A DNA stretch of 64,000 bases. Source: Pseudomonadota bacterium. GTDB lineage: Bacteria > Pseudomonadota > Alphaproteobacteria > Puniceispirillales > Marisalimonadaceae. Location of the stretch: NCBI GenBank assembly GCA_027625145.1, contig JAQBXK010000007.1, positions 1-64,000 on the forward strand, given 5' to 3'. Positions 25,779 to 33,000 of this stretch are shown here, piece by piece. Below the pieces are notes generated by a model. That model was given only the letters and a program-made list of their open reading frames with translations. It was not told the origin of the DNA and made no database searches. Numbering within the stretch: the first letter of the stretch is position 1; each line of letters starts with the position of its first letter. The position numbers and the translations under genes were made by a program.

Positions 25779-27431
25779 TTGACGACTTATAATGTAGGAG
25801 ACTTAGTTTCAGAATTTTTATATCAAAATGGTGTTAAAAATGTATTTGGAGTTGTTTCTGTCCATAATATTCCAATGCTAGATGCAATTGGAAGACGTAA
25901 CTTTATTAGAATGGTTCCAGCTAGGGGTGAAATGGGAGCGGGTCATATGGCCGATGGATATGCAAGAGCAACCAATGGTCTAGGAGTTGTTTTCACAAGC
26001 ACTGGTCCTGGAGCTGCTAATGCAGCTGGTGCGATTATTGAATCAAGATTTGCTGGTTCATCAGTACTTCATTTTACTGGACAAACAGCCACAGCAAACC
26101 TAGATAAAAATCAAGGTACTGTTCATGATGTTTATGATCAATTAGGGATGCTTAAATCAATCTCTAAAAAAGCTATTAGAATTAATAATGCACAAGAAGT
26201 TCTTGAAAAATTAATAAACGCTGTAGAAATAGCTCTCACTCCCCCAATGGGTCCTGTTTCAATTGAGATACCAATAGATATTCAAAGAACAAGTATAGAA
26301 AGACCTATAGCTCTAGATCAAATTAAATTACCAGATATTAATTCAGAAATAGGTGACATGTCTTCTTTTGACAAAATGGAGAGTATAATAAGTTCATGTA
26401 ATAGAAAGATATTATGGGTAGGCAATGGAGCTAAGTTTGCTAGAGAACAGGTAGAAAAATTTATAGAAATGGGATTTGCTGTTGTCACTAGTACGTTAGG
26501 TAGAGGAGTTGTTCCGGAAAGTCATAAAATGAGTTTAGGCGCCTTTAACGCGGTTCCTTTGATTGAAGATTTCTATAAAACTTTAGATTTAATGATTGTG
26601 GTTGGAAGTAGATTAAGAGGGCATGAAACTAGAGATATGTCTCTTGAATTACCTAAGAATATTATACAAATAGATATAGATCCAGATGCAGAAAACAGAA
26701 CATATCAAACGAATCATTTTCACTGTGGAGATGCTAAAAAAGTTCTAGATGAGCTTGCTAATAGATTATCAGAAAAACTTGGTTTAGAAGAAAAATGGGC
26801 TAATGAGGTTAATGATCTTAAAAACAACATTGTTAATGAATATAAAAGTACACTTGGTGCTTACAAAAACTTTCCAGAAATTGTTAGAAAAGTTTTACCA
26901 AAAGATGGAAGGTGGGTTAGAGATGTTACTATCTCCAATAGTATGTGGGGCAACCGTTTAATGCTAATCAATTCTCCAGAAGAAAATATTTATCCAGTAG
27001 GCGCAGCTATTGGTCCTGGCATGGCTTTAGCTATTGGTGCGTCAATAGGGAGTGAAGGTAAAAAAACTATTGCTATGTGTGGTGATGGAGGTTTTATGCT
27101 AAATTTACCTGATTTATGGACAGCTGCAGAAACGCAATGTGATGTCGTTTTTTTGGTAATGAATGATCAAGGTTATGGAGTTATAAAGCATATTCAAGAA
27201 AGTATGTATGGAGGAAGAAAATTTTTTGCAGATCTAATAGGGCCAAATTTTGAAGATTTAGCAAAAGTTGCAAAAATGAAATATAAGAGAGTTGATCATG
27301 CCAATGAACTAGAAAAAATATTAGACGAAGCGGTCAAATTTGTAGGACCAGTTTTAGTTGAAGTTAATGTTCATTCAGTAGGTGAAATGCCACGTTATTT
27401 TGCTCCTCCTCCTCACGCTCTTAAAAATTAA
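25779..27431 (+). CDS. ThDP-dependent enzyme (acetolactate synthase-like family)
   Basis: A 550-residue thiamine-diphosphate enzyme: pyrimidine domain 1-165 with the activating glutamate in PARGEMGAGHMADGYAR, central domain about 190-330, and PP domain with GDGGFMLNLPDLWTAAETQ...N (metal-binding GDG...N). It is not a regular IlvB, because there is no small subunit beside it and the N-terminal GVVSVHN region differs. Candidates are 2-oxo acid decarboxylase, oxalyl-CoA-type or sulfoacetaldehyde-type enzymes. The start is TTG at 25779 with a run of six G (25768-25773) 5 bp before it, the only plausible ribosome site. TauE/SafE follows after 11 bp; the pair may release and export an acid or sulfite-like anion (inference). 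Confidence 0.83.
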   Translation: MTTYNVGDLVSEFLYQNGVKNVFGVVSVHNIPMLDAIGRRNFIRMVPARGEMGAGHMADGYARATNGLGVVFTSTGPGAANAAGAIIESRFAGSSVLHFTGQTATANLDKNQGTVHDVYDQLGMLKSISKKAIRINNAQEVLEKLINAVEIALTPPMGPVSIEIPIDIQRTSIERPIALDQIKLPDINSEIGDMSSFDKMESIISSCNRKILWVGNGAKFAREQVEKFIEMGFAVVTSTLGRGVVPESHKMSLGAFNAVPLIEDFYKTLDLMIVVGSRLRGHETRDMSLELPKNIIQIDIDPDAENRTYQTNHFHCGDAKKVLDELANRLSEKLGLEEKWANEVNDLKNNIVNEYKSTLGAYKNFPEIVRKVLPKDGRWVRDVTISNSMWGNRLMLINSPEENIYPVGAAIGPGMALAIGASIGSEGKKTIAMCGDGGFMLNLPDLWTAAETQCDVVFLVMNDQGYGVIKHIQESMYGGRKFFADLIGPNFEDLAKVAKMKYKRVDHANELEKILDEAVKFVGPVLVEVNVHSVGEMPRYFAPPPHALKN

Positions 27432-27442
27432 AAGTATTATAT

Positions 27443-28183
27443 ATGCCAGTAGAATTATCTGAATTTACAGTTTATTTTTTAATTATTGCAAGCATGATAA
27501 CTTCATTTGTCAGCGCAGCCTTTGGAATAGGAGGTGGCGCAATATTATTAGGATTGCTTGCGCTTAAACTGCCTCCTATTGCTTTGCTTCCTATACATGG
27601 AATAGTTCAAATAGGTTCTAATATGGGAAGGGCAATAATTTTTTTTAAAGACATAAAAACAGGACCATTAATTCCATTTTGTTTAGGCACCATTTTAGGC
27701 GCCACACTTGGAGGTTCACTTTTTATTCAAATAGAGCCTTGGTTAATTCAATTAGCTGTTGGGATATTTATTTTATGGTCTGTTTTTGGAAAAATACCAG
27801 CTATAGGTGCAACTCACGTATTGTTTGGAGGGGTTTTTACGGGTTTTTTAACTATGTTTTTTGGTGCTTCTGGTACTGTTGTAGCAGGAATGGTAAAAAC
27901 TATGAAGTTAGAGCCGATTAAACATCTAGCAACTCATTCTGCTTTAATGACTATTCAACATTTTATAAAGGTTATTGTATTTGGATTTGTAGGATTTGCT
28001 TATGCTGAATATTCTCTTCTAATTATAGCTATGATCATTAGTGGTTTCATCGGAACTCTTATAGGAAAAAAAGTTCTTGTAAAGCTTGGCCATAAATATT
28101 TTAAAATAGTGCTTAATGTTGTTTTAACTTTGATTTCTTTAAACTTAATGTGGAACGCTATAACTATTAGTAATATTTTTTAA
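27443..28183 (+). CDS. TauE/SafE family membrane anion exporter
   Basis: A 246-residue inner-membrane protein with about eight hydrophobic helices in two related halves, matching the TauE/SafE (sulfite exporter) family. The first helix carries the family-typical SFVSAAFGIGGGAILLG, echoed in the second half by GFLTMFFGASGTVVAGM. Proven members move sulfite or sulfoacetate outwards, but many are uncharacterised. Its position 11 bp after the ThDP enzyme and near sulfur genes makes export of sulfite from organosulfur breakdown plausible, not shown. It ends 9 bp from the convergent tctA gene. Confidence 0.85.
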   Translation: MPVELSEFTVYFLIIASMITSFVSAAFGIGGGAILLGLLALKLPPIALLPIHGIVQIGSNMGRAIIFFKDIKTGPLIPFCLGTILGATLGGSLFIQIEPWLIQLAVGIFILWSVFGKIPAIGATHVLFGGVFTGFLTMFFGASGTVVAGMVKTMKLEPIKHLATHSALMTIQHFIKVIVFGFVGFAYAEYSLLIIAMIISGFIGTLIGKKVLVKLGHKYFKIVLNVVLTLISLNLMWNAITISNIF

Positions 28184-28192
28184 TTACGTAAT

Positions 28193-29671
28193 TTAGTCTT
28201 TTTGTTTTGTTATCACGCCATATATGTAAGGCCCGCATAATCCAAGAAATGCAAGTACAAGAAAAAACGCAGCTAATGGCTGAGTTAAAATCATCCACCA
28301 CTGTCCATCAAACATTTTCAATGAGTTTTGAAGATTACTTTCTACCATTTCACCTAAAATAAGACCAACTGCAATGGGAGCAACCGCAAATCCATGTCTT
28401 CTTGCAAAAAATCCAATAACCCCAAAAATTAAAGCTATCCAAATATCAAGAGTGGATTGTTGTATGGCATAAGCACCAATTACAGACAAAGCAAATACAA
28501 TTGGCCATAACATAGGTCTTGGTATTAACGAAACTCTAGCAAATAATTTAGCTGCATAAAGTCCCATAGCCATAAACATAAAATTAGCTAATAACATTGA
28601 GCCAAAAATTTGATATACTGTGTCTACTTGCTCAGTAAATAAATACGCTCCAGGTCTTAATCCATGAACCATTAGACCTACTAAAATTATAGCAGTTGTT
28701 CCGCTTCCAGGAATACCTAGCACCATAGTTGGAACCATTGCTCCACCAGTAGCTGCATTATTAGCTGCTTCAGCTCCGGCAATACCTTCTATCGAACCTT
28801 TACCAAATTCTTCTTTATTTTTTGACCATCTTCTTGCCTCAGAATAACCAATCATAGAAGCAACTGTAGCTCCTTCAGCAGGCAATATACCAATAAAAGT
28901 ACCTATGCCGGATGATCGCAAGATTGTTTTCCATATTTTTTTGTAATCTTCTTTAGTTGGCAATTTAACAGCCTTTAGTGCCACAGTTTCTATAATTAGA
29001 TTGACAGTTTTAGATTGCACTAACATTTCTGAAATTGCAAAAAGGCCAATAAAAACAGGGACAAAAGATAACCCTTCGTACAACTCATAATTTCCAAACA
29101 TAAATCGTTCAATATTAGTAACTCTTTCAGCTCCTATAGTAGATAGCCATACCCCAAAAACACCGCCAATAAGGTTTTTTGTAGCTCCTCCAGCGCTAAT
29201 GCTAGCTAACATTGACAAGCCAAAAATAGTAAGAGCAAAGTACTCAGGTGGACGAAATTCATAAGCAACTCTTGCTAATAGAGGAGCTGCAATACATAAA
29301 ACAATAATGGAAAAAACACCTCCTATTGTGCTTGATACAACAGCAATACCTAGGGCACGCCCTGCCTCTCCCTTTTGTGCTAATGGATATCCATCAAATG
29401 TAGTAGCTGCAGAAGCAGAAGTCCCAGGTGTGTTAATTAAAATAGCAGTTATAGAGCCGGCAAATGTGGCAGAAACATAAATGGTTGATAGAACGGCTAT
29501 TGCCTGAACAGGTTCCATGGTTAATGTAAAAGGTAGCAATAATGCCGCACCTGTCGTAGCACCAAGGCCTGGTAAGACACCTATAATTATACCTAGTATT
29601 GTTGTAGCAAAAATTAATGCTATTAAGTATGGGTCGGTGAAAACCGATGCCATTGCTGATAATTCAACCAT
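28193..29671 (-). CDS. tctA: Tripartite tricarboxylate transporter permease TctA
   Basis: A 492-residue polytopic membrane protein of the TctA family, the large subunit of tripartite tricarboxylate transporters, driven by ion gradients. The family signatures GVLPGLGATTGAALLLPFT near residue 30 and IGILPAEGATVASMIGYSEARRWSK near 255, plus GIPGSGTTAIILVGL near 320, are clear and reflect its internal duplication. It is the last gene of tctCBA, with 12 bp after tctB. The substrate could be citrate, another carboxylate or an aromatic acid; it depends on the binding protein. Confidence 0.93.
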   Translation of the reverse strand: MVELSAMASVFTDPYLIALIFATTILGIIIGVLPGLGATTGAALLLPFTLTMEPVQAIAVLSTIYVSATFAGSITAILINTPGTSASAATTFDGYPLAQKGEAGRALGIAVVSSTIGGVFSIIVLCIAAPLLARVAYEFRPPEYFALTIFGLSMLASISAGGATKNLIGGVFGVWLSTIGAERVTNIERFMFGNYELYEGLSFVPVFIGLFAISEMLVQSKTVNLIIETVALKAVKLPTKEDYKKIWKTILRSSGIGTFIGILPAEGATVASMIGYSEARRWSKNKEEFGKGSIEGIAGAEAANNAATGGAMVPTMVLGIPGSGTTAIILVGLMVHGLRPGAYLFTEQVDTVYQIFGSMLLANFMFMAMGLYAAKLFARVSLIPRPMLWPIVFALSVIGAYAIQQSTLDIWIALIFGVIGFFARRHGFAVAPIAVGLILGEMVESNLQNSLKMFDGQWWMILTQPLAAFFLVLAFLGLCGPYIYGVITKQKD

Positions 29672-29683
29672 AATTCTCTCTAT

Positions 29684-30145
29684 CTATCCATAATAAATAT
29701 TTGTTAGTATGCCTCTTGGAAATCTAATTTTTAACACATAATCAAAAAGTATAAATATTGCTCCAGGGGTAATAATCGCGTTACATATATTTACCCATAA
29801 ACGTTTTTCTCCCCATGTATAACCCATTAAAAACATGCAGACCGTTATTCCAATAAACATATCAGTTGTAATTGTTAAGAAATAAAAAAGTAAGAAAAGA
29901 AAAATGGTAAACCAAGTTGTAAATATTTCTAATTCAATTCTTTTTGGATAATTTTTAAAAAATTGTAGTGAAAGAAAACTAATTAAAATTAAATTTATAA
30001 CCATTAAAAAAATAGGAAATGTACGCGCTTGCATACTGTCGCCAACGATCATTTCAGGAGAAGTATCAAATTGCAGTGATATCAAAATAATTGCAATTGA
30101 AAAAAGTGCCAGAAATATTGGAGTTATATATAGTTTTTTTTGCAT
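29684..30145 (-). CDS. tctB: Tripartite tricarboxylate transporter small subunit TctB
   Basis: A 153-residue protein with four predicted hydrophobic helices and the common TctB layout (short N-terminal helix, a long loop with DSMQARTFPIFLMV, then three helices). Sequence identity in this family is low, so the assignment rests on topology, size and its place between tctC and tctA. It is a small membrane subunit of the importer. Confidence 0.87.
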   Translation of the reverse strand: MQKKLYITPIFLALFSIAIILISLQFDTSPEMIVGDSMQARTFPIFLMVINLILISFLSLQFFKNYPKRIELEIFTTWFTIFLFLLFYFLTITTDMFIGITVCMFLMGYTWGEKRLWVNICNAIITPGAIFILFDYVLKIRFPRGILTNIYYG

Positions 30146-30154
30146 AATTTTACC

Positions 30155-30184
30155 TTTAGATGCCCTTAATTAAGGGCATCTAAA
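30155..30184 (-). terminator. 30-bp perfect palindrome between tctC and tctB
   Basis: Bases 30155-30184 form an uninterrupted palindrome (half-site TTTAGATGCCCTTAA), capable of a long stem in tctC-B mRNA. It is 14 bp after the tctC stop codon and 9 bp before the tctB start, so it covers the entire junction. No U tract follows, so mRNA 3'-end protection or processing of tctC fits better than full termination. The short gap also means it could limit tctB translation. Confidence 0.7.
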
Positions 30185-30198
30185 TTAATTTAAAGTGT

Positions 30199-31179
30199 TT
30201 ACTTTATAAGACCCATTTCTTTTAAAGCAGGTCCAAATTCGCTAACCATAAATTTGATTTGTTTTCCCCATGCTGCAGAAGCTTGCGGAGAAGTGTTGTC
30301 TAGTCCTGAATTTGCAAGGTAAGCTTGATACAATGAATGTTTCATTGCTTTAGTTATACTTTCTTCCATAGCTGCTACTCTTGCTGGATCCGTTCCTGCA
30401 TGAGTAACAAATCCTCTAGTAGTAGAAAGAACTAAGTCAACACCAAGAGATTTAGCTGTTTTTGCTTTAGGTATAGGTCCCATTGGGTCGTAACCTAAAA
30501 TAATTAATGGACATAAGTCTCCAGCTTCAATAGGAGCTCCTGCTTCAGATAGATTTAATATTCCAACATCTACTGATCCAGCTACTACCTGAGTAGCAAG
30601 TTCGCCACCACCTTTAAAAGCTATATATTTAGGCATTGGTTTTCCTATTTTCTTTGCCCATAAGTAAGCAGTTAGATGATCAATAGTTCCGGTATGAGTT
30701 CCTCCAAAGCTAATCTTATCACCTTTTTTCATGCCTGCTAAAAAGCTTTCAGGTGTTTTATAAGGACTTTTTTTACAATTAACCATTAAAATTTGAGGAT
30801 CGTTTGTACCTCTTGCAATAGGGGCTATGTCTTCTATTTTTAATTTAGTTTTCCCCATTGCCATTGCAATAGCGTGACCAACTGTGAATGTAAGTATGGT
30901 ATTTCCATCGGCAGGTCGTGTCATAAAATAATTCATAGATGCAGCGCCGCTGCCACCTTTTTTATTAACAACAACCATATCTTGTTTTAGTTCTCTTCTA
31001 GCACGAATCATCATCATTCTTGAGTTAACGTCAGTTCCGCCACCAGCTCCTGCGTGAGTTACAACTTCAAGAGCTGGCCTACTATCTGCGGCTATAGCTG
31101 ACACTGTTGAGAAAGTAACAGCTGTAGCAAGAGCAACAAAGCTGGTTCCTAATTTGAAAAGCATTTTAGATTTAATCAT
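30199..31179 (-). CDS. tctC: Tripartite tricarboxylate transporter substrate-binding protein TctC
   Basis: A 326-residue periplasmic binding protein (Bug/TctC family). A Sec signal peptide of about 31 residues ends near AIAADS. The mature part has the family ligand-loop pattern: HAGAGGGTDVNSR, VVNKKGGSGAASMNYF, and the FKGGGELATQVVAGSVDVG block near 190. The ribosome site GGAGG stands 9 bp before the ATG; a small hairpin precedes it at 31203-31216. It captures the substrate for TctAB, likely a carboxylate. Confidence 0.92.
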   Translation of the reverse strand: MIKSKMLFKLGTSFVALATAVTFSTVSAIAADSRPALEVVTHAGAGGGTDVNSRMMMIRARRELKQDMVVVNKKGGSGAASMNYFMTRPADGNTILTFTVGHAIAMAMGKTKLKIEDIAPIARGTNDPQILMVNCKKSPYKTPESFLAGMKKGDKISFGGTHTGTIDHLTAYLWAKKIGKPMPKYIAFKGGGELATQVVAGSVDVGILNLSEAGAPIEAGDLCPLIILGYDPMGPIPKAKTAKSLGVDLVLSTTRGFVTHAGTDPARVAAMEESITKAMKHSLYQAYLANSGLDNTSPQASAAWGKQIKFMVSEFGPALKEMGLIK

Positions 31180-31202
31180 TTAATTTCCTCCATAAAGATT
31201 AA

Positions 31203-31216
31203 CCAGCATTAGCTGG
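31203..31216 (-). other. Leader hairpin upstream of tctC
   Basis: CCAGC and GCTGG pair around a 4-nt loop, about 25 bases before the tctC start codon and just upstream of its GGAGG ribosome site. It could be a 5' stability hairpin. It is short and may be incidental. Confidence 0.3.
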
Positions 31217-31325
31217 GTATTTTAGTAATGTTATAAGTATTTAAAAATATACTTATTTATTTCATTGTTATTTGGATGTAATTTATTTGTTAATTATTAT
31301 TTACCCCCCCATAAATCAATTAATG

Positions 31326-31359
31326 TTAATTAATGATTTTAATTTTAATTAATGATTTT
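31326..31359. repeat. 15-bp direct repeat upstream of tctC
   Basis: Two exact copies of TTAATTAATGATTTT start 19 bp apart (31326 and 31345), separated by 4 bp. They lie about 150-180 bp upstream of the tctC start. The spacing near two helical turns would place both on one DNA face. They may be regulator sites or low-complexity duplication. Confidence 0.6.
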
Positions 31360-31384
31360 TTTTAAGTCAAGCATTACAAATAGA

Positions 31385-31414
31385 TAAATATAAATATAAA
31401 TATAAATATAAATA
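31385..31414. repeat. Five tandem copies of TAAATA
   Basis: Thirty bases consist of five exact TAAATA hexamers, located between the small minus-strand ORF (ends at 31432) and the tctC promoter region. It is a simple-sequence array and could vary in copy number by slippage. Nothing suggests a CRISPR. Confidence 0.85.
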
Positions 31415-31431
31415 TTATAGAATATAGCTAG

Positions 31432-31596
31432 TTAATTTTTTTTTCTATTGCTTATATCAATCATATTTATTCTATAAAGCTCTATAGTTTCAGTTCTAGT
31501 ATAAGGTTTTTCTTTTTTTTCTATTAATAGATTATTCAGTTGAGGTGAAGCTGTTGCTAACTGAATTATAATTGATAAAACTGATAAAGGTTCCAT
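31432..31596 (-). CDS. Small ORF of 54 residues, unknown function
   Basis: An ATG at 31596 opens a 54-codon frame ending in TAA at 31432. It is preceded by AGAGAGGAA, a good ribosome site at about 7 bp spacing, which is the main reason to consider it real in an otherwise empty gap. The first 16 residues (MEPLSVLSIIIQLATA) are hydrophobic and the rest is charged (IEKKEKPYTRTE), so a small membrane-anchored or exported peptide is conceivable. I recognise no family. It lies between tctC and the COQ7 gene, both of which point away from it. Confidence 0.4.
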   Translation of the reverse strand: MEPLSVLSIIIQLATASPQLNNLLIEKKEKPYTRTETIELYRINMIDISNRKKN

Positions 31597-31756
31597 AAAA
31601 TTCCTCTCTATATTAAGAATAACAGAGCAATTAACATACCAAAAAACTATAATATCAAATATAAAACTCTTGTTTTTTTTGTTTATAGGGTTAAGTAAAT
31701 AAGTTAGAAAATAAATTGTATTTCAGTTTCTCTCAAAACAAGTAATTAAAAAAAAT

Positions 31757-32320
31757 ATGAACAAAATAAATATAATTGAAAGCTATAGATCTTCTAAAGT
31801 GTTTGTTCCAGATAACATGATTCGCTGGATCAGATCGAATCATGCTGGAGAGACTGGAGCAGTATGGATTTATATAGGAGCAAGGTGTGTTTTTTGGAAT
31901 AAATCTATTAGAAATATGGCAAAAGAACATTTTATTACAGAAAAGAAACATTTGATTGTAATGAGCCATATCTTGCCAAGCTCTAAAAGAAGTAAACTTT
32001 TAATTTTATGGAGAATTTTAGGGTTTAGTTTAGGTTTTATATCGGCTTTGTTTGGCTATAGGTTTTTTTGTATTACCATCCAATCTGTTGAAAATTTTGT
32101 TGAGAAACACTATCAAGAGCAAATAGATTTTTTATTTAATAATTCATTATCTTTTGACCTTCTGCAAGTACTTCAAATTTGTTGTAATGAAGAAATTGAA
32201 CATCAACTAGAAGCAAAAAAAAATAAAGGCTTACAATTAAACAATACATATGAAAATCTATGGTCTTGTATAATTGGAAAAGGTTCAAGTTTAGCGGTTA
32301 ACATTTCAAGATTTATTTAA
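31757..32320 (+). CDS. coq7: Demethoxyubiquinone hydroxylase, COQ7 family
   Basis: A 187-residue di-iron monooxygenase for the penultimate step of ubiquinone synthesis. The carboxylate and histidine ligands expected for COQ7 are visible: Glu32 in HAGETGAVWIY, Glu62 and His65 in EKKHL, a middle Glu in the VEKHYQEQ stretch, and the C-terminal EEIEH. A hydrophobic hairpin near residues 85-112 would sit in the membrane surface, where the quinone tail enters. The start has no clear ribosome site (AT-rich leader). The DCC-family gene follows 13 bp later. Confidence 0.9.
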   Translation: MNKINIIESYRSSKVFVPDNMIRWIRSNHAGETGAVWIYIGARCVFWNKSIRNMAKEHFITEKKHLIVMSHILPSSKRSKLLILWRILGFSLGFISALFGYRFFCITIQSVENFVEKHYQEQIDFLFNNSLSFDLLQVLQICCNEEIEHQLEAKKNKGLQLNNTYENLWSCIIGKGSSLAVNISRFI

Positions 32321-32333
32321 TAAAGTTATAGGT

Positions 32334-32714
32334 GTGGGTGTGATTAAAGTTTTTTATGATGGAAAGTGTGGTCTTTGTAGTAAAGAAATTAATTATTATA
32401 TAAAGATCGCTCCTAAGAATGTTTTTGATTGGTTTGATATAGCCACAAAACCAAGTGATTTAAAACATATTCAAGTTTCACAACACGATGCCTTGATGCT
32501 ATTACATGCACAAGATAAAAAATTAAATTTAAAAATTGGTGTTGATGCATTTATTTTAATATGGAGCCAGCTAAAATATTGGAATATTTTAGCTGTTATT
32601 GTAAAATTACCAATTATTAATCAACTTACAAAATTAATTTATAATTATTTTGCAAAATACAGATTTAAAAAGTTAAGACATTGTCAGCTGGCTACTCGTA
32701 AGGTTATTAAGTAA
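32334..32714 (+). CDS. DCC-family thiol-disulfide oxidoreductase-like protein (DUF393)
   Basis: A 126-residue protein beginning VIKVFYDGKCGLCSKEI, which holds the DxxCxxC motif that defines the DCC/DUF393 family. The family is thioredoxin-like and poorly characterised. I use the GTG at 32334; a second GTG two codons later (32340) is equally possible. The C-terminal segment is hydrophobic and then basic. It follows coq7 closely and is 1 bp from the next small ORF, so the three probably share a transcript. Confidence 0.8.
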   Translation: MGVIKVFYDGKCGLCSKEINYYIKIAPKNVFDWFDIATKPSDLKHIQVSQHDALMLLHAQDKKLNLKIGVDAFILIWSQLKYWNILAVIVKLPIINQLTKLIYNYFAKYRFKKLRHCQLATRKVIK

Positions 32715-32715
32715 A

Positions 32716-32901
32716 ATGTTGAAATGGTTAAAAAATAATCTATCTAAAAAAAGGCTACCTAAAAAGGAAAGCCGTTTAGAGCAAATAAAAAAAAATCCAT
32801 ATAAAAGAGTTGATAGTGATAATATGACTGAAATCGAAAAAATGGATCAGGGTTTTAACGGCAAAACATTTTCTATAAATGGAATGGATATAGATTTTTA
32901 A
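32716..32901 (+). CDS. Small basic hypothetical protein (61 aa)
   Basis: A 61-codon frame beginning 1 bp after the DCC gene stop (TAAaATG). It is lysine-rich in the first half (LKNNLSKKRLPKKESRLEQIKKNP) and acidic later, with no signal peptide or membrane segment. I recognise no family. The tight coupling to the upstream gene and codon use like its neighbours support a real gene; it may be translated by re-initiation. Confidence 0.55.
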   Translation: MLKWLKNNLSKKRLPKKESRLEQIKKNPYKRVDSDNMTEIEKMDQGFNGKTFSINGMDIDF

Positions 32902-33000
32902 TTAATTGAAATTTTTTTAAGTTATTTAATATTTTGCCTTTAATCTAATAATTAGGTATTTTTTGATTCTAGTTTAAAAAAGATTGTTTAGGGGATCAAA

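Larger units (their letters stand above)
31217..31431. promoter_or_regulatory. AT-rich upstream region of tctCBA with short repeats
   Basis: This 215-bp stretch has no gene and should contain the tctC promoter. It holds a C-run of seven (31304-31310; G on the tctC sense strand), a 15-bp direct repeat TTAATTAATGATTTT at 31326-31340 and 31345-31359 (19-bp offset, nearly two helical turns), and a hexamer array at 31385-31414. The direct repeat could be a tandem regulator site. No promoter can be assigned with confidence in such AT-rich DNA. Confidence 0.4.

Noticed and set aside
25779-27431. Calling the ThDP enzyme acetolactate synthase (ilvB) or sulfoacetaldehyde acetyltransferase (xsc)
   Set aside because: No ilvN small subunit is present, and the sequence does not show the longer Xsc pattern; only the general ThDP family is supported.
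31385-31414. Tandem TAAATA array as a possible CRISPR or origin iteron
   Set aside because: Units are only six bases with no spacers, and there is no cas, dnaA or rep gene nearby. It is a simple-sequence repeat.
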